Source: Acridotheres tristis (Eukaryota > Chordata > Aves > Passeriformes > Sturnidae). From it: 64,000 bases of DNA. Below are positions 39,601 to 52,100 of this stretch, piece after piece (within the stretch, counting starts at the first letter, position 1; each line of letters opens with the position of its first letter). The position numbers and the translations under genes are program-made. The stretch is from contig CM072889.1 of assembly GCA_037013685.1 (NCBI GenBank), positions 6,953,976 to 7,017,975 on the forward strand, written 5' to 3'. Below the pieces are notes generated by a model. That model was given only the letters and a program-made list of their open reading frames with translations, was not told where the DNA came from and did not search any database.

Positions 39601-41287
39601 ATAGGAAAGAATCTGTTTCCACATAAACTTTAAGAAACAGTAACTCTTCATTCATTCCTGTATCCTCTTTGAGGTCTGGAGTAAAGATTTGCTATAAAAA
39701 TGAGTTACATGTGAATACACCATATGATGAGTCAGAAAAGCTATGGGCAAGAATTCAGTAAACCTCAGTTTTACCACTGTTCATATGCTTCTAAAACAAG
39801 ATCTCAAGGAGCTTGCTGTCAGACATGGAAGAAACAACGCATGCTGGATATGCAGCTTTTGTCAGCCAGCAAACAGGATGCATGTGTGACATCGAGGTGG
39901 CTTCTCACAAATTCTACTCTCCCCCAAACACGGGGGTCTTCAAATTTTATTGGCCTGGGAATAACTGTTAACAAAAACCCTCTGACAGAATCTCAGCTGT
40001 TCTCATCTTGCTTGCATCAATTTGAATGTTTTAATTCCCTGATGGAACCAGCAGCACTGGAGGGTCTCAAAGGCTACACAAGAAGCTGATGCTATAAGAG
40101 ATGAGCTCTTTTCTGACAGGTTTCAAATAACACCTCAAATCTACTCCAGAAAAAGTGAAAGAGTGGAACAGAACAAAATATAAAATAAGATAGCAAAGCT
40201 CCTTCTTTTGAGAGCAAAACCTCTATCCTCTGTGAAGAACGAGAAGGAAACAGATGTTCCAGTGTGGAGTTTAATGGATGGATTGTTAAAGGGATAACAT
40301 AATTTGTCCTCATATTCATGTCCCTTGCTCAGATTAGTAGAGCAAAACTTTTTCGTCCTGACATAATGATTCTTGCTTAAGGACCAGATTCCAGCCAGTT
40401 CTTCCATCAGTACCCTACATTAGAAGCTGAAAAATCAGCCCATGTGCCCAGGAGAGTACAGACACTTTCCTCTGTGAGTTACTGGAAGCAGGCATTTCTT
40501 GGTAGGAATAACCCTACCAAGGGCAGGACAGAGAGGAAGGGGTTTCTGGGCAGCTTCACTATAAGCAGTTATGTTACAGGGTCCACATCAGTTCCAAACC
40601 CCAGTTATGCAATTCAGTTTCCACCAAACTGACTTTGAAGTGTCCTGACCACAGACAGGTTCAAGAACTCAGGTCTGAAAGCTAACCAAAGCTGCTAGTC
40701 TCCCTGATCCCCTAACAGAGAAGAGTGCATAGCACTAAAACCTCCATGCTGTTCCATGCTTCCTCAGTAATCTTGAGGCATTAATGAACAGAGCCTGTCC
40801 TCTAGAAGGTCACAATTCAGATTTTACTGCCAGTCCATCCAGCCTCTCTCAGTTTTTCATGTTAGGTTTTGAGCAACTGTATTGGGTACTTCTCAGGTCA
40901 GTTCCTTTACTCTTAAGAGGACCCTGATTTATTTACAAACAAAACAGAGAACACCAAGTACATTGCTGGGAAATCAGTAGTTAAGAATCATCTAAATCAC
41001 CATGCTATGGCCACGAGAGGTCCTACAAAAAAGGTCACAACATGTTTATCCAGCTGCACACTCGGTAGGAGCGTGCTTTACAAGAAGTGCTTTTAGCAAC
41101 AGTTAACATTTTCAAGACAATATGTCAGCTAACATAACCTTTGAGAGGAGGGTTCAAAGAAAGGTTAAGGGAAGTTAACTTAAATAACTTAAATAAATAA
41201 AGAGAAGTGCTGGAGGTAATATTTGAGAGGAAATAATGTAAAGGAGAAGAAAGACTTACTTAGGGTTGGCCAAATGAAATGTACTAC
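36697..41287. other. Unique non-coding sequence, no gene recognised
   Basis: Short frames only, including 107 codons at 38461-38784 and 121 codons at 39724-40089 on the + strand. Neither shows a recognisable domain. No RNA gene or mobile element was recognised. Confidence 0.5.
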
Positions 41288-41545
41288 AGGAGATAATAGC
41301 TTTAAATTAAAGAAGGGCAAGTTTAGATTAGATAACAAGAAAAAACTTTCCAATAGGAACAGTAATTCAACAGAGTAGCAGTCTGAAGAGAGAAGCAGCA
41401 CAAGCCTTATCAACAGACACACCCCAGTTGAGGCCAGCGAGCTCTCTCAGAGGGAAAATACCTGGGGTAAACCACAAGAGATCTCACGATTTGACTCAAC
41501 ACTCTATAAAGGCCACTCCAAACCCAACATCTATGATCCTGTAAT
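41288..41545 (+). mobile_element. CR1 LINE fragment, ORF2 C-terminus to 3' end
   Basis: The left part translates as FKLKKGKFRLD at 41300-41332, matching the conserved C-terminal end of the CR1 ORF2 polyprotein, where an F-LKxGxFRLD block follows the reverse transcriptase. Downstream, 'ggccactccaaacccaacatctatgatcctgtaatt' resembles the terminal CR1 tail. The middle is degraded. The element is 5'-truncated and inactive. Its 3' end lies about 350 bp upstream of the solo LTR. Confidence 0.7.
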
Positions 41546-41890
41546 TAACATACACATCACCTATTAATCTTACATGTTCCAATGGCTACCACTTCCCATT
41601 TAAAGCATACTCACCCGACAAAGATGGATGGGGGATTGTAGAACCATAATGTAGCCCTACCATGGATTATTGGGCCAATCCTCCCCTCAGCCATGCATCA
41701 GATCTCACCTCATATATGTTACGTTACAGTAAATTTTCGAAGACCTGCACCCTCCCCCAGAAAAACCAGATGCAAGAACTAAGTTGAAAAAGCTAAGTGT
41801 TTCAGGTATGGATTTAGCAGCATGTTTAGCTGACCACAGTTTGTCAATGTGCTAAAATCTTTAAAAACGAAAATGATTGGATCTTCTAAC
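41546..41890. other. Spacer between CR1 fragment and solo LTR
   Basis: About 345 bp of unique sequence. Nothing else was recognised. Confidence 0.5.
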
Positions 41891-42598
41891 AGCATTGTTG
41901 GGGGTTGAATGCTTCCCTTTTCTTTCTGTGGAATTTCTCCCATTGTTATGCTAAGTAGTTGTGGCTACACCTTAAAAGGACAGACAGTGTTCTCTCGTAG
42001 GGGGGTGGGTGGAGGAGGGGGGGAACCGGAAAAGGAAAGGTGGGATGGGGGGTCTGGAGCGCGGGCTCTTTCTCGCTTGGCTCGTTGGAGTGGGAGGACA
42101 GCCCGGGCTCCGATCTGTCATCTCCCCCTGCCATCCCAGCACTGCCGTTGGGCATCGCTCTGCTGCTCTCCCACCTCACCCTACTACCTCTGGACACTGA
42201 CGAGCGCCATGACCGACACCGTGAGGGGGGAGTCACTTTCCCCATCCCTCTCACCTCTGGGCCTCCGCCGCCATCACTCCAGCCCCTCTGCAACTGCGCG
42301 GGACCTGCCCTGCCCCCACAGCACCGGTAACTGAGCACAGGGAGACGGCCTGAGGCCAAAGGGGACTGGAGTGGAGCTAGACTGTTCTGTTCTGTTGTCA
42401 ATTTTTATAGCTGTTGTTGTTTTCTGCCTTGTTAGATACCAGTAAAGAACTGTTATTCTTATCCCCACATCTCCTGCCTGAAGGCCTCTGATTTGGACCT
42501 AAAATAATTAAAAGGGAGGGGGGTTGCATTCTGCATCTCAGGAAGGGGGCTCTTGCCTTTCCTTAGACCATACCTGTCTTTCAAACCAAGACAAGCAT
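41891..42598 (+). mobile_element. ERVL-type solo LTR with 5-bp target-site duplication
   Basis: The element itself runs 41896-42593 (698 bp), starts TGTTGGGGGTTG and ends ACCAAGACA, giving the TG...CA ends of LTRs. It is flanked on both sides by AGCAT (41891-41895 and 42594-42598), a perfect 5-bp duplication, the length usual for ERVL integrations. The orientation follows from a poly(A)-signal variant AGTAAA at 42441-42446 in the 3' third. A TTAAAA at 41972 is a possible TATA element. The middle is GC-rich, with a G-run cluster at 42000-42023. No gag, pol or env sequence lies on either side, so recombination between two LTRs has probably removed the interior. I recognise the last 200 bp from passerine genomes. 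Open frames across it (for example 41909-42334) are not viral genes. Confidence 0.9.
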
Positions 42599-44926
42599 GG
42601 CACCAGTTCAAATTTTATGAGTATTTGCCATGATCTTTATAATTCTGAAAGATTCATATTTTCTTCCTCAATCTCATTATTTTCCTTGAGCCTAGAATAT
42701 CAGCTGTTAATATTTTCTTGTTTGCAAGGACAGTTATTCAACTGAATTTCAAAAAGATTTGATGGCTTCAGGCAGGGAATAGAAAATAAAAGAATTCACA
42801 TAGTATGAAAGAGGAAACTGAGCAAGATCTCCTCTATCACACACTACACAACATAATTAGCAGAAACATTGCTTCACTCTGATTAAAACCATATTCTTCA
42901 CAGCAGTTGTTCTGCTGAGCATGTCTATAAACCCAGACATTCCCTCAAGATTAAAACTCCTCAGAAAAGTATGGGAATTTGAAGACATCTCACAGAAAAC
43001 TAGTAACTGGCTCCAGAAATACAGTGAGGGTATGAGTGGGGCAAAGAACTGCGGGATTAGGGCCAGATGAATTGTGATATTTCTGTGCTTAGCCACTACT
43101 GAAATCTGAGAGACACTGTCCTGTGCTAGGCTAGAATGAGAGCCAGAAATCCAGCCATGAAATGAGGGCTCCTGGTTTTTCTTCCCAGCTTCACAATTTG
43201 TACCAACAAGGTTGTGTGCATAACAATTCAGTGCAGGCTTGCAAAGGTTGGTTTATGGACTTTGAACCACTTGACTTAAGTTTGTGTTCTGCCTTCCCCC
43301 ACTGCTGTGAAATGAGGCAGAATGAAGCCTAAAAGGGCTTGCCTGGGGGACATGGATGCAAGATGTGTAACTTTGGCTCTCAGCTAAGGGCTGAACCTCA
43401 GAACCACTGCTGAAAGTAGACGTTGCATCTCTGAAGCAGATAATAACAAAATCATCAGCTGTCAACAAATAATGAGCTTCTGATAGCCACTCATGCTGAG
43501 ATGCTTTCTCTGTCATCACACAGGCAATGTCTGTGTCATGTCCCTTTCTCCATGGGCTGTGCTGCACTGCCATCCTGGGTGCAGATTCCCAGATGGACTT
43601 CTAGATGAATACAAATCAGCTTGCAAAAAAGAAAAATTTAAGCTGAATAAAGTTCAGTAAGAAGTAAGTTTCACTTCTGAAAAAAAAACCCCGTGGATCA
43701 ATTCTACTGGCCAAGACTCTCTCAACAGAGCATCTCATCACGTGTCTGTTAAAGAAATTGCTCCCTTCACAACTTCTGTTGCCTTAGAGCAGGTGTCACA
43801 TTCTGCCCCAACTCTGTCACTCTCTGCAGATAATTTCACATTGTCCTGTTCATCCTTAAAGTAATCTAAGGATTCCTGTGAATCCTTCACAGAAAAATGA
43901 AAGAGAAAAGCCCAAAGCTCCAGGTTACTGTGGCAAGACTGACACACTTGTTGGTCTGCTCAGGGAGTCAGAAACCAGTGCTAAAGTATAAAATTCTTTC
44001 TGTAATTTAAATTACCTTCCCTCTGAGGAAAAAAAAAACTGCACAGAGTTGTATTAAGTATGACTGTCTTCAAAAACCACATGACCATATATTTGCCAAA
44101 AATTTAATGGAGCTAAGTTGGCCATAAAGTATGAGCTGGGTGTTTGAAGATGTTTCAGTTCATCGAAGGAATAAGATATTTAGAACAGCTGACAGGGATA
44201 AGAAACCAAACCTACATTAAGGGGCAACTCAATAAATGAATTGGAGAAATTGCACAATTAACTTATCTGCAACAAGATCATATTTGGGAAAATAGTTTTC
44301 TTGTAAGTCATTGACTTGCTTCCTAGCATCAGTTTCAGAGAGGTCCAGCAATGTTATAAGGTGATCTGTGATTTCCAAGTTTAGGTTAAAGGTAACATGG
44401 TCTTTCAGAATAAAAGCTCTATTTGTGGATATAACCAGCTTAGATTTTGCCTACATTCATTTTTAGTTATTCTTGCATCATCTCAGAAGGTAAATGCCTT
44501 GAACTGCATGTGTGAAAGGTAGGAGTGAAACAAGCATTGGTTAGTGACATCTCAGGTTTCTTCAAGAACTACCTAGGAACCCACCTACTCCACATCCACC
44601 CCACAGCTGCCTACACTCATACCCTCCAACAACAAGCATTCACTCTGTTGCTATGAGATGTCTCCAGCTGAAGTAGATGATGTAGTTTCTCCATGGCTGC
44701 ATTGGGCACTGGCTTCAGCTCTTCCTTCCCAGCAAAACAGTGGCAGTGCCATGACTAATTTGTCTGCTTTCCTTACGGCATGGCCTGTGTCTAGGTGTAC
44801 CTAGTGCCTGCAGCAGAGGGTGGCTCTCTGTGTGCCTCAGAGCACAGCTGGGACACTGCCATCGTCTGTGCAAGGGAGGAGAATGGGCAGCAGAACTCTG
44901 AGTAGCTGCTGGCAGTGCCTGTACAT

Positions 44927-44940
44927 CACACACACACACA
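44927..44940. repeat. (CA)7 microsatellite
   Basis: Seven CA units in a row. Confidence 0.8.
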
Positions 44941-46574
44941 TCTTCATGGATTGATTCCCTACATGAGTGTGATTCCTCCCCATGCAGCCCCACCAGCCAC
45001 TGCCACTGGCCCCAAGGACCTGCCTGTAGGAGTGTGGAGATCAAAACCCACCCTCTGCCTGGAGTCTCACATCAGACATTAAAGGCATTCACACTCCAGA
45101 ACAGGTTTCTACGAGCCTTTTATTAATACTGTACATTCCTTTGATGCCTGAAATTGTTCAGTTTCTAGCTTACCATCTAACAGCTCATAGGGGCTTATTA
45201 TTAATGGCCCAGTAAAACAATATACAGCCTATTGTATCTTAATTCAGTAGTTGGCAATGACCAACTTAGAGAAATTATTTCAGACCTGTGGGTTTTCTAA
45301 GGCCTTTTGAAGGTAATGGCAGTAAAATATGCATATATTAATGTTACTTGCATAAGGCAGAATATAGTGGCAGTATGAGCAATAATGCAGCACTGCATAA
45401 TAAAAATTGAAAATTCTTTTCCCTAAGTGTAAATAAAAAATACCCCTGGGGGATGTATCTAAAGGAAGAGTGTTTCAATAACACATAGTTAAACTCAAAA
45501 TTATATTTTTCAAAGCTATCCAAGTATAGTCTAATAAATAAACTATAAAATAAAATGACATTTTATAAGGAAGACTTGTACTGTATTTCCAGCTTTTTGC
45601 CACTCTTAAAATCATTATTTAATACAGACAGCTTTAGTCACAAAATTCCAAGAGTTTATTCAATACCTTTTATGTGCTTTACAAGGTTCTTAGAGAATTT
45701 ATTTTCTCTTTTCCTTACAGATTGGAAGGTGGGCAGTGATATATGAGCTTTCACATTTTATTTATTCACCAAACTGTTCCAGATGTGATCCCATCATTTA
45801 TCCACTGACACATCAAACCTGCTGCGTGACCTTTACAGTGACCTCTTTACAACATTTGCTTTCATGCTCTAAAAGTTATAGCAGCTTAACAGTGCTTGCT
45901 CCAGTGGGAAGAGAAGAGAACTGATATTTGGGAAGGGGGGGGAGAGCTGTAATTTAAAAATAATAAAAATTTAATTACTCTCCTACAATATGGAAACTAA
46001 GTCCAGGTGGTGAACTAGCCAGTAGAGTTATATTTCCAGAAATGTTTCAATCATATTTCACTCCAAACAATATTTCACTCTGGATTTGGAATGTACTGGA
46101 TTGCACAGGCTAAATTTAGCAGGCACTGTCTTTCTCCCCTTCTTGTAATTTGTCACAGCAATAGGCATTCTTGGGGTGATACACCTTTCCTTACTATATA
46201 TCAGCAAATAGAATGAGAGTCCATCTGTAGTTTTCCTTCTTAAAGGGAAACATTGCTTACAGTGCATCCAAAATTTCCATTAACTAAAAAATATCTACAT
46301 CACTATGACCTTAGCATTATGCAAAAAACCCAATTTTGGCATCATATCTAAGGGAGTCAGTGAGTACACAAAATTATTCCAAATCATTCATTCCAGGCTT
46401 CTCCCAAAGTCTAGGCTTCATCAGCTGGGACTTTCCAAGTGTAGTGAACTTTTCCTTAGTACTCTTTTTGTTTTATGTACTTCTACACTTGGGCTGATAC
46501 CAGCAGTAGACAGGCCTCCATTGTGGTTTACACAATATTTATGGCCCAAGAGGCAGCAGAGAATCTCAAGAAGT

Positions 46575-46600
46575 ACACACACACATACACACACGCACAC
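46575..46600. repeat. (AC)n microsatellite, interrupted
   Basis: AC dinucleotide run with one T and one G interruption. Confidence 0.85.
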
Positions 46601-47319
46601 AGGCAGACATACCCACAGACAGTCTGAATCCAAGAGAGCTGTAGCCAAGGGAAGAAGCTTTGATAGCATGAAAAAGATGCTGCAAGAATTCTAACTAAAC
46701 TCTCCCCACACTTCAATTTCACTTAAAAGAATTCCTACTAACTTCAACAGAAGCATTCAAGTAATGTGCAAGTAAGCAATATGTAAAACCTGGGAAAGGC
46801 TGTATCAAGAATTTATGGATAGTCTCTTGGTTTCCATGTCATCAGCTGTTTGCTCTACCCATATCCACTTCAGGTTCATTTCACAACAATGTCTAGATTT
46901 TTGAATTCCTATCAAAGCAAAACCTGGATTGTGAAGCACTGAAGAACCCCATAAACTTTTTACTAGTCCTTGTCTCCCTTCCCTCTCTCCTGATCACAGC
47001 AATGATCACAAGGGTCATGTACCACTGCAGTGCAGACATCTGGCCAGTTGAGATACCAAGTGACCTGAGCTCACACTGCAGAATCTGGCTGTAAAAAACC
47101 AGAGGAGAAGAATAATCACAGAAAACCCTCCCAGACCTATACACAGACACCTGTGGTTAATCCAAACATGGGCTTCTATTTCAATGACTTTTAGCACAGA
47201 CCTAAAAACTGAGCGGAAACTGAGCCTGTAAAATTTATGCTTGAAACTGGAAATCAGATTCACTCCTGCAACATTTCCCCCCACCTCTGCAACACAATGC
47301 TCTGAAACTGGGTGTTCCC

Positions 47320-47444
47320 TTTTTTTTGGTTGTTTGGGGGTTTTTTGCTTGGGTGCTGGTTTGGGGGTTTTTGTTTGTTGGAGTTTTTTTGTTTGTTTGG
47401 GGTTTTTGTTTGTTTGTTTGTTTTTTGTTTGCTTTTTTTTTTTG
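47320..47444. repeat. T/G-rich low-complexity tract with (GTTT)n
   Basis: About 125 bp made almost only of T and G on the + strand, with GGGGG runs, several GTTT units and a terminal T run. Long frames across both strands here (for example 144 codons on the minus strand at 47015-47449, rich in Lys, Gln, Thr and Pro) are produced by the low complexity and are not genes. Confidence 0.85.
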
Positions 47445-48996
47445 TACAATTAATGGGGTTTCAAAGTAAGATCTTAAACAGCTTTGGTTTTGTAACATTA
47501 GTTCATCAGTAATGGAAAAATTACATCAAAGAAAATACACCTGTTTCTTTAGGTGTAAACCAAAACACAAAGCAAAGATGGTAGAAAAACAATGCATTAA
47601 TCTCATGTGCTGTGAAAACAGGTGAATGGTACAACTAGTAGGCCCGAAGATGCCAGCAGGAGAATATTCCAAAGCTCTCTGGAAATACTGGTTCCAGGTT
47701 AAGTGATCACAGAATGATTACAGTAACGTACCACCACTGAGTGATTAATTCTCAGAAAATAAAAGAAGGTGCAGTCCTGTTTTGATCACTTCTCTGGTTC
47801 ACAGACCTACATTTCAGCTGAAGTCCTAGTTTAAATAAACAGAGCTGAGATTTGAAAATTTTTAAATAACACTCAGAAATAAAATTCAAGTGAGCTCCCC
47901 TGCTTGCTTTCTATCGCTTGTCCCTGCTAGCAAGGAAATGCAACTGTTGGCTTTTGAAAGCCACAAATTTGCAAGTGTCTGGGGCGTGAGCTGGCAGGAG
48001 GTTCAGACTTCTTGATGTTTGTAATTGAAAAGGACATGAAGTAATGAAGTAATTTCCCTGTCCCTATTCTCCATGTTTATCAGAGGCCTGTCTGCAGTAG
48101 AGGAAGGGTGACATGGTAATCTGAGCCTCCAAAGAAAACCTGCTTTTTCTCCAAAGTTATTTCGATTTCCACGAGCGCTGGCAGAATTTTGGAAGGAGTC
48201 CAGGTGAATGAAGGCATTTGGCTGCTCTGAAAATATCATACAGGAACTTTAAAAATTTAACTGATTTATGGCCTGTAATGTTTTCAATACTGTATAAATT
48301 AGTTTTGAGTTTCTAGCCTGGATTTTAAGAAGAAATTTTATATGTTATGAGCCATGAAAGAACTAGAGGAAAAACTATCTTGTTGTATGATAATTCCACC
48401 TCCTGCGTAAGAAGTGCTAGACTTTGCATATATAATGCATTCAAAGGAATAATATGGAAAATGCATTACTTTGTAACATCAAAGGATGTTCCAGAATACC
48501 TTGAGGTCCTGACAGCTATTTGGAGTTTGCTAATATCACACAGCACTGTGAAATATATTAGCAATAGAAAGTTAGTATGTTCTGTTCATCACTAACTGAC
48601 TGTAGAGCTGGGCTTGGGAAGAATGTAGGCTTCTGAAGTACAGCATCTAGAAAGTGCAGCCTAACTGAGGGAGAAAATTATCTCCTGCAGAGGACTGCTC
48701 AGAGCTACCTTTAGTTTTTCATGTGCAGATGGCAGTGCCTGAGCGCTGTCCCCTGCGGACTTGCCTGTGTCAAATACTCCAAGCAGACATGTCCACAGCA
48801 CAGTCCTGGGAAGTCCTGTAGCATCAATAAACAGCCCTGTGCTTTCTGAGGCTTTATGATAAACTGTGAGGTTTTCAAAGGAATCACAATTTGCACATCT
48901 AACAAATATAAATATGTTTATCCATGGTGCCTTGTCCTCTCACAGAGGGAGATACAGCTGTAAATAGCTAAATGTATTTTCCTCTTTTAGTCAGCC
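47445..48996. other. Unique non-coding sequence, no gene recognised
   Basis: Short frames only. Nothing recognised. Confidence 0.5.
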
Positions 48997-49170
48997 ATGG
49001 ACACAACCTCATTTGGGGATCTGAAGGTTGAGTTGATCCCTGATTTGATTAACAACCAGTCTCCTCTGAGGTTCGTATCTTGTTTCTGGTTCAGAGATCA
49101 GCACATACAAAAGGCCACTACCAGTGATACATCCTCCTCTGTGCTAACAAACACCCAATGCAACCCATGA
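48997..49170 (+). other. Unrecognised 57-codon ORF after an acceptor-like site
   Basis: An ATG lies seven bases after 'tttcctcttttag', a good splice-acceptor pattern, and opens a frame beginning MDTTSFGDLKVELIPDL and ending at TGA. A GT follows CTGAG at 49070, which could be a donor. No family was recognised. It is listed because the flank and the peptide look slightly better than background. Confidence 0.12.
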
Positions 49171-52100
49171 CACAGCTGAACACTCAAGAGCTGCAGAATA
49201 GGCAGCTTGGGGCTCAAGCTGGTCCTCAGCTTCGAGTCCTGAGGTGGAGTATCAGGAGGCTAAAATGACGAAGCTACCTTCAGAAGTGTGAAAACAGAAG
49301 CTTAAGAGGAGATCGCTTTCATCTGGAGCCTGAAAGAAAAATTGTGAAGTTAGCAGAAACCAAGGGAGACACCAGAGAAGTGAAATTATAAAATTAAAGC
49401 TGTGCTGGCTGTCAAACTCCTCTTCAAAAAAATAGAAGAGTGAAGCAGGTGAGGAGCCATTCACCAGGCAATCAGGAAAGAAAAAAAGTTATTCATCAAA
49501 CATCTCTTTCAGAAGCAGACCTATACCTTCAGCATGCAGACACGTGTCAGGTTGTCACTAACATTCCCTACAGAGTGGAAGGGATCAGAATCTATTATTC
49601 ATAACAGATGTTACCCACCACCATTCTTCTGTCCCTGGACTTTGAGTCATCTTTGAATAAAAGAGCTCTAAATTTTCTGGTTGCGATCTTCAGTCCATGA
49701 TTGCTTGTAACTGCTGTTATCACCTGCCATGTTTTTGTGTGCAAGCATTCAACTCCATGCCTCTCCACATGCAAATGAGACAACTATTATACCAAAATAA
49801 TTGTGCATGGGCAGATTAAATTTTTTTTTTAAACAATAAAATTAAATTAAAAAATAAGAAACAGACAAAATTAAGAGTCCTCTTCAGGACAGATGTTTCT
49901 CTCTCTTTTTCCATACTGTGTGCTACTCATAGTGTTTAAAATACATACTGTCACACAGTTCTTTGAATCAAGACAACAACCCCTCTTATCCTGCCTTTTG
50001 TGACATTAATAGTTTCAACCCCTTTTTGCCTGTTGGGACAGGCAACAATCCCACCCTTTCAGCAAGCCATCACACTAAGCATATACCTTCCTCTTTTTCC
50101 AAACTGCAGAATTTCTCTCCCCACCACATGTCCATAATCCAGGCATGACGAAAGCATGAACTACAACTAACCCTGGACAAAACCCCCACCTTTCATACCT
50201 GTGAAAACAGAACAGTGATAAAATCCAAGCCTATTCTTAGTTCTGTGGAGAAACTCAGAAATCTAACCTGTTGGGAATGGGTGTTTTCAGAGACACTCCC
50301 AGCAGAGTGAAGAGAACCATAGATTTACAGTGTAATTAAAATTGTATTTTTCCATTTTATTTTCCACTATATGGCCTCATTTTTTTCTCTTCTGTAATAT
50401 TCTGTGGGCCTTAAAGAAGTGCCTCTGTATCTTAGTACACTGAGGTCTTGGGATATTACTTGAAAACAGTACACCAAGAGGAAATTGTGCAATCAATTCC
50501 ATGAGAATGCCTCCCTCAGCAATAAACACTGCCTGTGCCAAATAAATGGGTGATGTGCATCATAAATTTCCTTTTTCCTGTCAGAGCAGCCACAAGAAAT
50601 TGATGAAGTTATGCACTTTTGTATAAAAATAAAAATGTATTATTTGCTCTAGCGCGCACTGCGAACAAGACACTGGGACCTACACAGTGTCTGCCCAGGC
50701 TCCCAGCGCCACACAGCCCAAGGCACAGCTCCTCACACACAAGGGAAAGCACAGTTAGTGTTTCTCACAGCCTCACTGTGCCAGTTCCAGTCCAACTGTT
50801 CACAAACAATGAAGAAACACCTGATTTCTTTGCGTTCAATTCAAGTCCCTGTCAGAGACCACTTGTTAAAGAAGAGGTCTTTACCACTTCCTGCAAATCA
50901 GACCTGGGCACACAATCTTGGCTGAGCAGCCCGAGCTTGTCAGTCCAAAACCACTAGCTGCTGGACTGTAAAGTCAGGATCTTTTCTTCCTTTTTTCTCA
51001 GTAGTATTTTTCCCACAAACTGACCTACAGAGTGAGAAACTTGCCTTGAGCCTACATCCCAGCAACCTCACCCACCACTCTTACGTAAACTCAACTCCTC
51101 ATCTGGCATAGATACTCACAGGATACCAATTTAATGCAACTCAAAAATATCACTCTAAGTGGGGATTTAGCAACAACATAATTTTGGATTACTTTATTAC
51201 CCTATTCCAGTGATACTCCCAAGTGCAGAAGTGTCACATACTACAGCAAAAGCCTCTGACCCCAAGCCCCTCAGATGCTGGGCACTTTCACTGTCCACAT
51301 CCCCTCACTCAGACTGTTCCTTCCCAGGACACACACTGACACTAATTAGTATGAATTCTACCTCTCCATCACATCTGCTCACATTCCTCCACATCTCTTC
51401 TTTACCAGCCACTTCTATAAGATTCCTGGGCCAACTGGAGGCAAGAGAGAGCTGTCAACACTAATATGTTAAAAATACAATTCAAGCAGCTGCTATTTGT
51501 GTTTTATTTTTAGACTACTTTATTTTTTCCCCCCAGATTCTATAATATTATTCTTTCTCCTGGGTCAAACAACATCTACTGTATAAAAAGTAGACTCATT
51601 TGGATTATCAAGTTTGCATCTTTCCAGTTATATTTTACTCTAGTTGCCTCACTAGGAATTCTCCTCTGCTGCCCTCTGATATTTCATGAACAAACAAGTC
51701 CATAGGAAGATCTTGGCATGACATTAGCATCCATTACCACTCTACAGGCCTTAACATGATAAACTACAACTGCTCCACAACAGGATTTACATGTCCATAC
51801 TGCCCTGAGAAGCAGGGAACATAGCAGCAAGGGGTGCAGCCCCCTCCTCCCAGTTTTGCTGCCTATTCCATAGCTGCAAGGGGCTCCATCAACAACCTCC
51901 TGTACTACTGCTGCTGAGGGCTTGCTCTGGCCGCAAAAAAGTCACCAGTGACTGCCTTTAACAGTCTGTGCAGGCATGACTATAATCTGTCCAAAATCAT
52001 ATAGAGAAAAATGTCAGTGACTGTAACCTGGCTCTAGACTCTAAGGTTTGTCACCTACATCAGCTGGGCATCTGGCCCTGGGCTGGCTGCAGGTCCCACC

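Larger units (their letters stand above)
42599..47319. other. Unique non-coding sequence with two CA microsatellites
   Basis: No gene recognised. A GC-richer part near 44.7-45.0 kb explains a 109-codon minus-strand frame. Microsatellites are listed separately. There is a G8 run at 45935-45942. Confidence 0.5.

Noticed and set aside
41909..42401. 141-codon + strand and 151-codon minus-strand ORFs
   Set aside because: Both lie wholly inside the solo LTR; its GC-rich middle lacks stops. They are not viral or host genes.
47015..47498. Lys/Gln/Thr/Pro-rich ORFs on the minus strand
   Set aside because: Caused by the T/G-rich low-complexity tract read in reverse.
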